DNA from: Paenibacillus contaminans
GTDB lineage: Bacteria; Bacillota; Bacilli; Paenibacillales; NBRC-103111
DNA: 64,000 nucleotides
Reading direction: 5' to 3'
Assembly: GCF_003285015.1 (NCBI RefSeq)
Contig: NZ_QMFB01000001.1
Span: 744,001 to 808,000, forward strand
Position 1 is the first letter of the stretch. The number at the start of each line of letters is the position of its first letter. The notes beneath the pieces are model-generated. The model made no database searches and was not told where the DNA came from. It worked only from the letters and a program-made list of their open reading frames with translations. Below, one piece after another: positions 52,410-60,723 of the stretch. The position numbers were made by a program, and so were the translations under genes.

Positions 52410-53783
52410 GTGATCTGTCATAAGCTTAAAGTTATTGAACAAATGTCAGAGGGAAGCGGGCTTGAATTCGTATACGAGGACCTTATCGTTCAAGGCGTGT
52501 CGATTGATTCGCGAACGGTCAAGTCAGGCAATCTTTTTATCCCGATACTAAGGCAATTAGATGGTCATGATTATGTCGAAGAAGCATTTTCTAAAGGGGC
52601 GGCAGCTTCGTTTTGGCAAAAGGATCACATTAATCCGCCAACCCATATTCCGCTTATCTATGTAGATGATTGCTTACAAGCATTGCAAATACTTGCAGCA
52701 AATTATCGAAAAGAACGATCGCTTAAAGTGATTGCCGTTACGGGCAGCAATGGTAAGACAACTACAAAAGACATGATAGATTCCGTGTTGGGAACAACAT
52801 TCCGAGTACATAAAACTACGGGTAATCTTAACAGCCAAATAGGGTTGCCCTTGACTATATTGGAAATAGGCAAAGATATAGATGTTGCGGTCTTAGAGAT
52901 GGGCATGAGTGAACGTGGTCAGATCGATCGTCTTTCCCGCATAGCTAAGCCGGATCTAGCCATTATTACAATGATAGGTGTTTCACATTTGTCGACGCTT
53001 GGGTCGCGTAAAGAAATTGCAGCCGCAAAATTGGAGATTGTTAATGGTTTGTCAGATGACGGCGTGCTGATCTACAACGGCGATGAACCCCTCATACGTA
53101 ACGGACTCAAAGATATCACAACCACTAAACCGATCTCTATCGTTACCTTTGGCGAAGACGAGTCGAGTGATTATTATTCTGCGTCCAGTGTAACGAACGT
53201 GCAAGGTTCCATTTTTACAGTTGGAGATCATGAATTTTTCCTACCGCTTCTTGGTGCGCATAATATATCGAATGCACTCGCCGCAATTGCAGTTGCATCG
53301 ATAATGGGTCTAGGTCCAATGGAAATCGCTAAAGGATTTCAGTCCTTACAAGTAACCGGCATGAGAATGGAGAAAATTGTCTCACCTATAGGCTTTACAA
53401 TAATAAATGATGCATGGAATGCTAGTCCGGTATCCGTGTCCGCAGCAATACAAACGTTTGAAGGTTTAACGGAGTACGAAAGGAAGTTCATAATATTAGG
53501 TGACATGCTCGAGCTAGGTGATCGGGAAGAGGAGTATCATCGGGAAATAGGCCGAAACATTGACCCCGGCAATATTGATTTTCTTTATACCGTAGGTCCT
53601 CTTGGTAAGTTTATAGCGTTGGAAGCCCAAAAGCGGTTTCCTCATGGCAATGTAGAATCATTCTTAGACAAAGGGGAATTGACTCAGGTTTTAAAGAAGA
53701 AGGTGAAAAAGAATGATGTTATTCTGCTGAAGGGATCGAGAGGAATGTTGATGGAGTCGATAATTCCCGTATTGTTAGAATAA
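52410..53783 (+). CDS. murF: MurF-type UDP-MurNAc-tripeptide:D-Ala-D-Ala ligase (stand-alone copy)
   Basis: A 457-residue Mur ligase that adds the terminal dipeptide to the peptidoglycan precursor. The N-terminal UDP-binding domain has GVSIDSRTVKSGNLFIP. The ATP loop is VTGSNGKTTTK (110-120), the carbamylated-lysine/metal region is VLEMGMSERGQI, and the C-terminal domain has INDAWNASPVSVSAAI and ILGDMLELGD. GTG 52410 has AAAGGCGG about 10 bases upstream, and GTG 52401 is an in-frame alternative. It is not in a division/cell-wall cluster, so it may be a second, specialised copy, for instance for altered peptide ends or sporulation. Confidence 0.9.
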   Translation: MICHKLKVIEQMSEGSGLEFVYEDLIVQGVSIDSRTVKSGNLFIPILRQLDGHDYVEEAFSKGAAASFWQKDHINPPTHIPLIYVDDCLQALQILAANYRKERSLKVIAVTGSNGKTTTKDMIDSVLGTTFRVHKTTGNLNSQIGLPLTILEIGKDIDVAVLEMGMSERGQIDRLSRIAKPDLAIITMIGVSHLSTLGSRKEIAAAKLEIVNGLSDDGVLIYNGDEPLIRNGLKDITTTKPISIVTFGEDESSDYYSASSVTNVQGSIFTVGDHEFFLPLLGAHNISNALAAIAVASIMGLGPMEIAKGFQSLQVTGMRMEKIVSPIGFTIINDAWNASPVSVSAAIQTFEGLTEYERKFIILGDMLELGDREEEYHREIGRNIDPGNIDFLYTVGPLGKFIALEAQKRFPHGNVESFLDKGELTQVLKKKVKKNDVILLKGSRGMLMESIIPVLLE

Positions 53784-53902
53784 TTCCAAACCTATTGCTT
53801 CGAGGCTGTCAGAACGGATCGGCATTCTCTCAACGTTGTCAGTACAAAGAGCACCAGAACAAGCGCTCGAAAGCGGCGCTCGAGCTAGGCTGAGCGACCG
53901 CT

Positions 53903-54736
53903 TCAAGTGCGCCCTGCCTGTTTGCGGTAGTCGCGTGGGGACAAGCCTTTCAGCTTGGTAAACATTTTGGAGAAAACGAGAGGGTCATCGTATCCGACCG
54001 AACGCGAAATGTCGCCGACAGAGAGCGATACATTCTCAAGAAGCTCGCATGCCCGTTCCATCCGGTAACGAATCAAATATTGCTGCGGCGATTGCTGCGT
54101 CACCTCCTTGAAAATGGCGCACAAATAGCTGCGATTGAGCCCGATGTAAGAGGCGAGCTCTTCAATGGACATGCGGCGGGAGAAGTTTTTCTCCATAAAC
54201 TCGATCGCCGCTTTTACGTAAAGCTCCCGCGGTTTCGATTCCGAGTGGGCGAGCTCGCCTGCCGCGGCTTCTAACAAGCATGACAAAAATATATACACGC
54301 CACCGGTCAGCCGCAGATCCCGTCCGCCGGACAGCTTTTTGGCGTCTTCAAGCATGTCGAAGCTAGATAAAATATTTACGTGCCTTGTGAGCGTCATCAC
54401 AGGCGAATCCGTCGTCAGGTCCACCTGTCGCAAACAGGAGGCTGCCTCCATGCCGTCGAAAGCAACCCAACTGTAATGCCACGGATCGTCGAGATCCGCC
54501 TGGTAATACGTCACCTCGCCCGGGGTGATGAGAAAGATTTGCCCCGCCCTCAGCGTATGCTCTTTACCGGATGCACGAAAAATGCCATGACCGCTCCTCA
54601 CATAGTGAATCAAATAATAATGACGAACCGCCGGGCCGTATGAATGTCCGGGCGCGCACCGCTCCGAGCCGGAATAGTAATAAACCAAGTCGGCATTCAC
54701 TTGTTGGTAATAAGGTAGCTCGAACTTTTCGGCCAT
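53903..54736 (-). CDS. AraC-family regulator, probable activator of the alpha-galactosidase gene
   Basis: A 277-residue regulator. The N-terminal cupin (about 1-150) has RHYYLIHYVRSGHGIFRASGKEHTLRAGQIFLITPGEVTYYQAD. The C-terminal pair of helix-turn-helix motifs (about 175-275) has MSIEELASYIGLNRSYLCAIFKEVTQQSPQQYL and VGDISRSVGYDDPLVFSKMFTKLKGLSPRDYRK. ATG 54736 follows GGAGGCGG. It is divergent from the GH4 gene with 150 bases between them, the usual layout for a sugar-responsive activator such as MsmR or RafR. Confidence 0.93.
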   Translation of the reverse strand: MAEKFELPYYQQVNADLVYYYSGSERCAPGHSYGPAVRHYYLIHYVRSGHGIFRASGKEHTLRAGQIFLITPGEVTYYQADLDDPWHYSWVAFDGMEAASCLRQVDLTTDSPVMTLTRHVNILSSFDMLEDAKKLSGGRDLRLTGGVYIFLSCLLEAAAGELAHSESKPRELYVKAAIEFMEKNFSRRMSIEELASYIGLNRSYLCAIFKEVTQQSPQQYLIRYRMERACELLENVSLSVGDISRSVGYDDPLVFSKMFTKLKGLSPRDYRKQAGRT

Positions 54737-54886
54737 GTGCCGCCGCCTCCAATCGCAAATCCGAATCATACACCTCACATTATGACATATTTATCTCACT
54801 CTGCGACATTCTTTTTCAGCGACGTTCAGCTATGATGAATATAGTGGTTCCAAGCTATTTCACAAATGTTGCAGGAGGGAATAACA

Positions 54887-56212
54887 ATGAAAAAATTTGC
54901 ATTTATCGGGGCAGGCAGTTTCGGGTTTACAAGAAATTTGGTACGGGATATTTTGTCGTTTCCGGCGTTTGCGGACTGTACGATCGCTTTAATGGACCTC
55001 GACGAGGAACGTCTCGGCTTTATCAAGCAGGCTGTGGACAAAATTGTCGCAGCCGGCAACTACCCGGCGACGGTGATCGCGACGACCAACCGAGCCGAGG
55101 CGCTGCAAGGAGCCGACGGAGTCGTTTGTACGATTCTTGCGAACAGCGTCGATGTATGGCGGAGTGACATTGAAATTCCGAAGAAGTACGGCGTCGACAT
55201 CAACGTAGGCGACACCCGCGGACCGGCAGGTGTGTTCCGAGCATTGCGTACGATTCCGGTTATGCTGGACATTTGCCGCGATATCGAAAAGATTTGCCCG
55301 GATGCGGTGTTCCTCAACTATACGAATCCGATGACGATGCTGTGCAATGCGATGCAAAACTATACGAAGGTGAATGTGATTGGCTTGTGCCACAGCGTAC
55401 AAGGGACCGCGGAAATGCTGGCGGGCTGGATCGGCGCGGAGGCTAAAGACATCAGCTATTTGTGCGGCGGCATCAACCATCAGGCGTGGTTTCTCGAGTA
55501 CAAGTGGAACGGCAAAGACGCCATTCCGCTCATTCGCGAAGCGATTACAAGCCGGCCGGACATTTACAATGCGGAGCTGGTGCGCAACGAGATGTTCTTG
55601 CATCTCGACTATTACGTTACCGAATCGAGCGGGCATAATTCGGAGTATAATGCTTGGTTTCGCAAGCGGCCTGATTTGATCGAAAAGTACTGCACACACG
55701 GTACGAACTGGAATCCCGGTTTGCATGCATACATTCTCAACGAATACAAGAAGCGGCAAACGACATGGAAGGACGAAATCGTCAAATGGCTGAATGAGGC
55801 GCCGATCGAACTGAATCGCGGTCATGAATACGCATCGGAAATTTTCAATGCGATATTCGGCGACGGCACGATGTTCAAGTTTTACGGCAATATCAACAAT
55901 AAGGGCTATATTACGAATTTGCCGCAAGACGTATGCGTGGAGGTGCCGGTGCTCGCTTCCAAATACGGGTTCGAGCCGATTCACGTCGGCGCGCTTCCGG
56001 GCCAGCTTGCTGCGCTCAACACGGTAAACGCGATCAACGAGCAGCTTGCCGTCGAAGGTTCGATAACCGGCGATCCGCGGAAAGTGTTCCACGCCATCGT
56101 GAACGATCCGCTCACTTCCGCCGTGCTGAGCTTAAACGAGATCGAACAGATGGTCGATGAGATGTTTGCCGCCAATCGCGATTATTTACCGCAATTCAAG
56201 CATGTGAACTAA
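54887..56212 (+). CDS. melA: Alpha-galactosidase, glycoside hydrolase family 4
   Basis: A 441-residue NAD+- and Mn2+-dependent alpha-galactosidase. The NAD-binding loop GAGSFGFT is at 8-15, the sugar-contacting NYTNPM at 144-149, and the metal ligands are Cys168-His169 (LCHSVQGT) and the His in GGINHQ near 200. SSGHNSEY follows. The Cys-His pair and overall pattern favour alpha-galactosidase over 6-phospho-glucosidases. It is cytoplasmic and acts on imported melibiose- or raffinose-type sugars. ATG 54887 has GCAGGAGGG upstream. No sugar transporter gene is adjacent. Confidence 0.92.
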   Translation: MKKFAFIGAGSFGFTRNLVRDILSFPAFADCTIALMDLDEERLGFIKQAVDKIVAAGNYPATVIATTNRAEALQGADGVVCTILANSVDVWRSDIEIPKKYGVDINVGDTRGPAGVFRALRTIPVMLDICRDIEKICPDAVFLNYTNPMTMLCNAMQNYTKVNVIGLCHSVQGTAEMLAGWIGAEAKDISYLCGGINHQAWFLEYKWNGKDAIPLIREAITSRPDIYNAELVRNEMFLHLDYYVTESSGHNSEYNAWFRKRPDLIEKYCTHGTNWNPGLHAYILNEYKKRQTTWKDEIVKWLNEAPIELNRGHEYASEIFNAIFGDGTMFKFYGNINNKGYITNLPQDVCVEVPVLASKYGFEPIHVGALPGQLAALNTVNAINEQLAVEGSITGDPRKVFHAIVNDPLTSAVLSLNEIEQMVDEMFAANRDYLPQFKHVN

Positions 56213-56249
56213 TGACGCTGTACGATAATGCTGCATGAAGACAATTGGG

Positions 56250-56275
56250 CTGCCGAGAAGTTGATCGGCAGTCTA
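56250..56275 (+). terminator. Possible terminator after melA
   Basis: CTGCCGA (56250-56256), 8-base loop, TCGGCAG (56265-56271), then TCTAGTTATATTTAT. The T-run is broken, so activity is uncertain. Confidence 0.4.
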
Positions 56276-56316
56276 GTTATATTTATGGAAAGAAACATGA
56301 TTCAGGGAGGTATAAA

Positions 56317-56499
56317 ATGATATATGTAGAGACATCGAGATTGCATTTACGCGATTGGGAAGAAACGGACATAGAGCCATTTAGACGACTAAATGCGGAC
56401 GAAAAGGTTATGACATATTTCCCCAAAACCTTATCAACCGAAGAAACAAATATGTTCTATTATTCGATTGTAACCGAGTTTAATGAGTGCGGATCATAA
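56317..56499 (+). pseudogene. GNAT acetyltransferase, truncated after 58 residues
   Basis: The first 58 residues (VETSRLHLRDWEETDIEPFRRLNADEKVMTYFPKTLS, then YYSIVTEFNECG) are a normal RimJ/RimL-type N-terminus with a good GGGAGG ribosome binding site. The sequence then changes abruptly at about 56,492 and stops two codons later. The acetyl-CoA-binding half is absent. A fold-back repeat starts right at the break, so insertion of that element, with loss of the distal part, is the likely cause. Confidence 0.75.
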
Positions 56500-56509
56500 A
56501 GGCTCCCCA

Positions 56510-56715
56510 TAATGCTGCTGTCCGAAATAGCCCACTTGGAACATGAAATCGAGGTTCGAATTACGCTGGAGTCCGATTTTGCCGGCTTGGAGAACGGATT
56601 CACCGGTGTGCCAAGCAAAATACCCGCTGCAAGCAGGCGTTTTCGGACTACAGGCGTGGAAAGGAAGCCGTACTCGGTTCCAAGTGGGCAAATTCGGATT
56701 ACAGTGCATGCAAGC
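56510..56715. repeat. Fold-back (BIME/MITE-like) repeat of four units
   Basis: Four related units are arranged two forward then two reverse. Unit a at 56521-56542 (TCCGAAATAGCCCACTTGG) is the reverse complement, with 2 mismatches in 22, of unit b at 56677-56698. Unit c (AGTCCGATTTTGCCGGCTTGG, near 56570-56590) matches the reverse complement of unit d (near 56,629-56,650) more loosely. The whole roughly 200 bases can fold into one long imperfect hairpin. It carries no gene and looks like a dispersed non-autonomous element. The remaining 56,716-56,960 holds only a TATAAT at 56889-56894. Confidence 0.6.
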
Positions 56716-56960
56716 GGCGAGCGAGGAGGAGCAAGAACGTAGGAATACCGGTTGGAGGATCGGTACATGTTAAAGATGTAACCAAAAGTACCGAAGGTGA
56801 ACCGAGAGGTAATTAGCATATTCAATACGTTCAGTTGATGGATTTGCACATTAGCAATCTATAAGAAATTTGGCCGCCGTTTACATGCTATAATAGAGGC
56901 GAATGCAGATGACTTGTGTTACTATTTGAATGTAAACTACTTATCAATGGAGGTTAGGCA

Positions 56961-57389
56961 ATGGGAACAGGTGCCCCGGTAACGATAACAATTGAAACGA
57001 TCGTTCATTCTCCCGTCGAAAACGTGTGGACGTACTGGACGGAACCGAAGCATATCACACAATGGAATAAGGCTTCCGACGACTGGCACACGCCGTTCGC
57101 AGAGAATGATCTTAGGGTTGGCGGTAAATTCGTCTCGAGAATGGAAGCTAAAGACGGCAGCTTCGGATTTGATTTCGGCGGCGTATACGACGAGGTGAGC
57201 ATTAACGAGAGCATCTCCTATTCGATCGCCGACGGTAGAAAAGTGAAGGTTGAATTTATTCGTCAAGGCAACGACACGAAAATCATCGAATCGTTCGAAG
57301 CGGAAGCGACCAATGCCGTCGAGATGCAGCAAGCGGGATGGCAAGCGATTTTAGACAATTTCAAAAAATATGCGGAAAATGCCAAATAA
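56961..57389 (+). CDS. SRPBCC/AHSA1-family protein
   Basis: A 142-residue single-domain START-like protein. Typical features are ITIETIVHSPVENVWTYWTEPKHITQWN at the start, DLRVGGKFVSRMEAKDG in the middle, and a C-terminal helix GWQAILDNFKKYAEN. Members bind hydrophobic ligands or assist chaperones, and the ligand here is unknown. ATG 56961 follows GGAGG. A TATAAT box lies 67 bases upstream and a terminator follows directly, so it is a single-gene unit. Confidence 0.9.
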   Translation: MGTGAPVTITIETIVHSPVENVWTYWTEPKHITQWNKASDDWHTPFAENDLRVGGKFVSRMEAKDGSFGFDFGGVYDEVSINESISYSIADGRKVKVEFIRQGNDTKIIESFEAEATNAVEMQQAGWQAILDNFKKYAENAK

Positions 57390-57408
57390 GAATAAAATGA
57401 TGTAGAAG

Positions 57409-57435
57409 CGCATGCCGATGTCGGCATGCGTTTTT
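57409..57435 (+). terminator. Rho-independent terminator
   Basis: CGCATGCCGA (57409-57418), loop TG, TCGGCATGCG (57421-57430), TTTTT. It ends the SRPBCC unit. Confidence 0.85.
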
Positions 57436-57483
57436 GCTATACGCAGTGATTTATCAATACTTTTTGATCGCTATCTTCGTTTG

Positions 57484-57499
57484 TTTACCTTTGGTTTAC
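57484..57499 (+). promoter_or_regulatory. Direct repeat of TTTAC at 11-bp spacing, possible response regulator site
   Basis: TTTAC (57484-57488) and TTTAC (57495-57499) are 11 bp apart, joined by CTTTGG, upstream of a TATACT -10 box and the TVP38 gene. A matching TTTAC-CTTTAT-TTTAA occurs upstream of the ABC transporter at 60,634. OmpR-type regulators bind such tandem repeats, so both sites may be bound by the regulator at 59,922. Confidence 0.45.
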
Positions 57500-57665
57500 T
57501 TTTAACCCCCTTTTTATTTAACAATATGCTTTATACTCTTTCTTGCAGGGGGATTAACTGTAACATGGCGCAATATAGAACTGCCAAACAAAGCCATAAG
57601 GAATGCTGCCGTCTACCCATATAGCTTGAGCCTTGTGCGCACTCGAAGGGAGAGGAACATGAGCC

Positions 57666-58364
57666 GTGAGCAAACTAAAGATGCGATTGATACCAATAGC
57701 CGCCGGAAGTATTTTGCTGCTTATGCTTGCCTATACTTATAAAGATGTCGCTAGCCAATTGTTGGATCCGCAGAACCTTCGGACACTGGCGCAAGATAAT
57801 ATCCATTTGCTTAAACTAGTTATGCTGCTCGTCATGATTGTCCAGAATATGTTTACAATCATCCCGCTTATCCTCGTCATTTCAATCAACATTTCTCTCT
57901 TCGGACTAGGCTACGGCTATGTCTGGAGCGTAATAACAAGTATTCTTGCCGCATTTATCACCTTTTATATCGTTCGATTGTGGCTGCATGAAAAGGTAAC
58001 TCGCTATCTGAAACAATCCTCCTGGATGGACAAAATGGATCGGAACGGTTACTGGTTTGTATTCATGGGCCGATTGATCCCCTTTGTGCCCACAAGCTTA
58101 GTCAACATAGCCTCGGGAGCCGGTATGATCAAAGTAAGGAAATTTATAGCCGCCACCGCAATAGGCAATGCTTTGTATTTTTTGGCGCTTTCGCTGATTG
58201 CCCAAGGGTTAATATCCGCAGCGATTCAGCAAGGATTATATGCCGTCTTTATTGCCGCAGTCCTCGGATATGCATCCTTCAAGCTTTGGAAATATTATAG
58301 GCCCAAGAATCGCAATCCTGAGCCCGCGTTTAAGTCTTTCGAAAACAAGCACAGCGGAGAGTAA
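57666..58364 (+). CDS. TVP38/TMEM64-family membrane protein
   Basis: A 232-residue membrane protein with about six hydrophobic segments. The SNARE-associated (DedA-like) core shows FGLGYGYVWSVITSILAAFITFYIVRLW and the reentrant-loop motif FVFMGRLIPFVPTSLVNIASGAGMIKVRKF with the conserved R-P-P/N pattern. Such proteins move or scramble lipids. GTG 57666 is used since the family N-terminus fits, and GAGAGG lies about 11 bases upstream. It lies 122 bases upstream of a two-component system and may belong to its regulon. Confidence 0.88.
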   Translation: MSKLKMRLIPIAAGSILLLMLAYTYKDVASQLLDPQNLRTLAQDNIHLLKLVMLLVMIVQNMFTIIPLILVISINISLFGLGYGYVWSVITSILAAFITFYIVRLWLHEKVTRYLKQSSWMDKMDRNGYWFVFMGRLIPFVPTSLVNIASGAGMIKVRKFIAATAIGNALYFLALSLIAQGLISAAIQQGLYAVFIAAVLGYASFKLWKYYRPKNRNPEPAFKSFENKHSGE

Positions 58365-58400
58365 GCTGCCGATCAGCTGCTAATAAAAGCCCCTTCAGGA

Positions 58401-58426
58401 ACCTCGATATTTCTCGAGGTCTTTTT
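58401..58426 (+). terminator. Rho-independent terminator
   Basis: ACCTCGA (58401-58407), loop TATTTC, TCGAGGT (58414-58420), CTTTTT. It separates the TVP38 gene from the two-component system. Confidence 0.75.
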
Positions 58427-58486
58427 CCCATGCATTTCAATTTTTTGCTTTATACTAGTAATGATTGCTTTTGAGGAGGAATTGGG

Positions 58487-59947
58487 ATGAGTGTTAAACG
58501 GCGGTTATTCTTTTCCAACATGTTAATGCTTATTATGCCGATTGTACTTATGGCGCTGACAAGCATTATCTTTGTGTTTATATATACGGGGATCACGGGT
58601 ATTCGCGATGTTCATTCCTTGAAGTATGGGGATGTTTTTTTTAAGCGAATGGACGATGTCGATGCACTGGCCGCGAAGTGGGATTCCTCTGCAGCTTTGG
58701 CTGAATTCGAAGCGGATATCGACCGTTTTAACCAAAAGCATAAGGGGATCGGAATAACCTTGTCTCTTTATGCAGGCCAGCACTTGGTGTATCCGGCTTC
58801 ATTGCAAGAAGGACAGCCTTCCGAGATGGTATTGTCTCAAAAAAACAATTTTATGCTGGTTACAGATAGTCTTGCTGTTTATCGCGTAAAGGCGGGGGAG
58901 TATGCGCTTGTGATGGCAGATTCCAATTTCACGATTTATAATCGGGATGAATATCAGCAGCGGATATATGTGGCCGGAGTCATGTTTCTTACTCTCATCA
59001 TCGTCGTTCTCGCAACGAATTGGGCGCTGACCAAGTTTGTTTTTCGCAGCATTATGAATCCTATCGATACGTTAGTTTACGGTGTGCATCAGCTTAGAGA
59101 CGGCAATTTAACCTATCGGATTCATTACAATAAGAAGGATGAATTTGCCGGGGTATGTGCGGAGTTTAATGAGATGGCGCAGCGTCTGTTCGTCATGGTT
59201 AATGAACGGCAGAAGGATGAGACCAATCGGCGGGAGTTAATTGCCGGGATATCCCATGATCTGCGTACGCCGCTGACATCGATAAAGGCTTATCTGGAAG
59301 GTATAGAAAAAGGAGTGGCATCTACTCCGCAGATGCAGAAGAAGTACTTTGACATTATTAAAAGCAAGACCGGAAGCCTTGAACATATAATCAATCAGTT
59401 ATTTTTATTTTCCAAACTGGATATAGGGGAATTTCCGCTGCATTTGGAGCGGGTTAGGATAGGCGAGGAGCTTCAGGGGACGATTACGGTTTTCGCTGCG
59501 GAATATGAGCACAAAGGGCTGGAAATCCAAGTCGAAAACCGAATTCAGGAAGCTGAGGTGTTTATTGATATCGTTCAATTTCGTAATGTTATTCAAAACA
59601 TTTTGGAAAACAGCCTCAAGTATAAAAATAAGGATAAAGCGAAGGTCAGCATAGTATGTTTCGAGGGCGAACATCAAGTTGAAATAAGACTGGCAGACAA
59701 TGGACCGGGTGTATCCGATCAAGATTTGGAGAAGCTGTTTGATGTGTTTTATCGCAGTGATGCTTCACGGAAAAAACCGGACTTAGGCAGCGGTCTGGGT
59801 TTGGCGATCTCCAGCAAGCTTATTGAGCGGCTGGGAGGAAGCATACGGGCAAAGCATGCGGATTCAGGAGGTCTCGCCATTATCATAAAACTTCCCAAGT
59901 ACATGGAGACAGGAGGAATCAGTGGTGAAGAAAATACTGATCATTGA
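58487..59947 (+). CDS. Sensor histidine kinase
   Basis: A 486-residue membrane kinase. TM1 is at about 12-34, an extracellular sensor domain at 35-158, and TM2 at 161-183. A HAMP linker runs to about 235. The HisKA box ISHDLRTPL has phospho-acceptor His257. The ATPase domain has N box NILENSLKYKN, G1 LADNGPGV and G2 GSGLGLAI. It would sense an external cue (envelope stress or peptide, given the linked exporter) and phosphorylate the regulator encoded next. GAGGAGG lies about 6 bases before ATG 58487. It overlaps the regulator gene by 26 bases. Confidence 0.95.
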   Translation: MSVKRRLFFSNMLMLIMPIVLMALTSIIFVFIYTGITGIRDVHSLKYGDVFFKRMDDVDALAAKWDSSAALAEFEADIDRFNQKHKGIGITLSLYAGQHLVYPASLQEGQPSEMVLSQKNNFMLVTDSLAVYRVKAGEYALVMADSNFTIYNRDEYQQRIYVAGVMFLTLIIVVLATNWALTKFVFRSIMNPIDTLVYGVHQLRDGNLTYRIHYNKKDEFAGVCAEFNEMAQRLFVMVNERQKDETNRRELIAGISHDLRTPLTSIKAYLEGIEKGVASTPQMQKKYFDIIKSKTGSLEHIINQLFLFSKLDIGEFPLHLERVRIGEELQGTITVFAAEYEHKGLEIQVENRIQEAEVFIDIVQFRNVIQNILENSLKYKNKDKAKVSIVCFEGEHQVEIRLADNGPGVSDQDLEKLFDVFYRSDASRKKPDLGSGLGLAISSKLIERLGGSIRAKHADSGGLAIIIKLPKYMETGGISGEENTDH

Positions 59948-60614
59948 AGACGATACGGCCATCGCTGAGATTGAACGGGACTTTTTGGAAATAGACGGCT
60001 ATCATACGGTGATTGCGACAGACGGTATAGAAGGACAACGATTGGCGTTGACTGGAGACTTTGATTTGATTATTCTCGACCTTATGCTGCCAGGCATAAA
60101 TGGGTATGAAATTTGCCGAACGATTCGCGAGAAGACGGATATTCCGATTTTAATGGTGACGGCTAAGTTTGAGGTGGCGGATAAGGTCAGAGGATTAGGG
60201 CTGGGTGCGGACGATTACATTGCCAAGCCGTTTTCTCCTACCGAGCTGTTAGCCAGAGTGAAGTCGAATTTAGCGCAATACGAGCGATTGAAAAATGGCG
60301 GGGCGGATCGGTCTCGCGAGATTCAAGCCGGTCCAATCCGGATGAATAAGCTGACTCATCGGGTTTATGTCCATCAGCAGGAAGTCGAATTTAAAAATAA
60401 GGAATTTGAATTGCTGCTGCTCTTCGTATCCAATCCTGATATTGTGTTCAGTAAAGAACAACTATACGAGCGAATATGGGGAATGGATGCGATTGGCGAC
60501 TTAAAAACGGTAGCGGTCCATATTAACCGTCTGCGCGAAAAAGTTGAAAAAGATCCGCAAAACCCGGTTTACATTCAAACCATTTGGGGAGCGGGTTACC
60601 GGTTTAGAATATAG
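59922..60614 (+). CDS. OmpR/PhoB-family response regulator
   Basis: A 230-residue regulator. The receiver domain has the acidic pair in IIEDD (9-11), phospho-acceptor Asp53 in IILDLMLPG and the Lys of IAKPFSP. The winged helix is at about 132-228 (FKNKEFELLLLFVSN, VAVHINRLREKVE, IWGAGYRF). GTG 59922 follows GGAGG inside the kinase gene. It is the partner of the kinase and probably binds the TTTAC repeats upstream of the ABC gene and the TVP38 gene. Confidence 0.95.
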   Translation: MVKKILIIEDDTAIAEIERDFLEIDGYHTVIATDGIEGQRLALTGDFDLIILDLMLPGINGYEICRTIREKTDIPILMVTAKFEVADKVRGLGLGADDYIAKPFSPTELLARVKSNLAQYERLKNGGADRSREIQAGPIRMNKLTHRVYVHQQEVEFKNKEFELLLLFVSNPDIVFSKEQLYERIWGMDAIGDLKTVAVHINRLREKVEKDPQNPVYIQTIWGAGYRFRI

Positions 60615-60633
60615 GATGATTGTTTATACCTAG

Positions 60634-60671
60634 TTTACCTTTATTTTAACTCTCGCCTACTTCGAGTTTAC
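60634..60671 (+). promoter_or_regulatory. 11-bp-phased TTTAC repeats before the ABC transporter gene
   Basis: TTTAC (60634), TTTAA (60645), CCTAC (60656, weak) and TTTAC (60667) occur at exact 11-bp steps. The first pair matches the site at 57,484. The array lies between the response regulator stop and the ABC gene start, so it is a likely control site. Confidence 0.5.
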
Positions 60672-60723
60672 CATTGCTTGTTACGATGGGTTCAGTTCGT
60701 AAAGTGAAGGAGGCCAACCCATC

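Noticed and set aside
54989-56092. 367-codon minus-strand frame opposite melA
   Set aside because: Shadow of a GH4 gene with complete catalytic motifs, and it has no start site of its own.
57412-57624. 70-codon frame in the gap before the TVP38 gene
   Set aside because: Starts within a terminator and runs through promoter-like sequence. No ribosome binding site.
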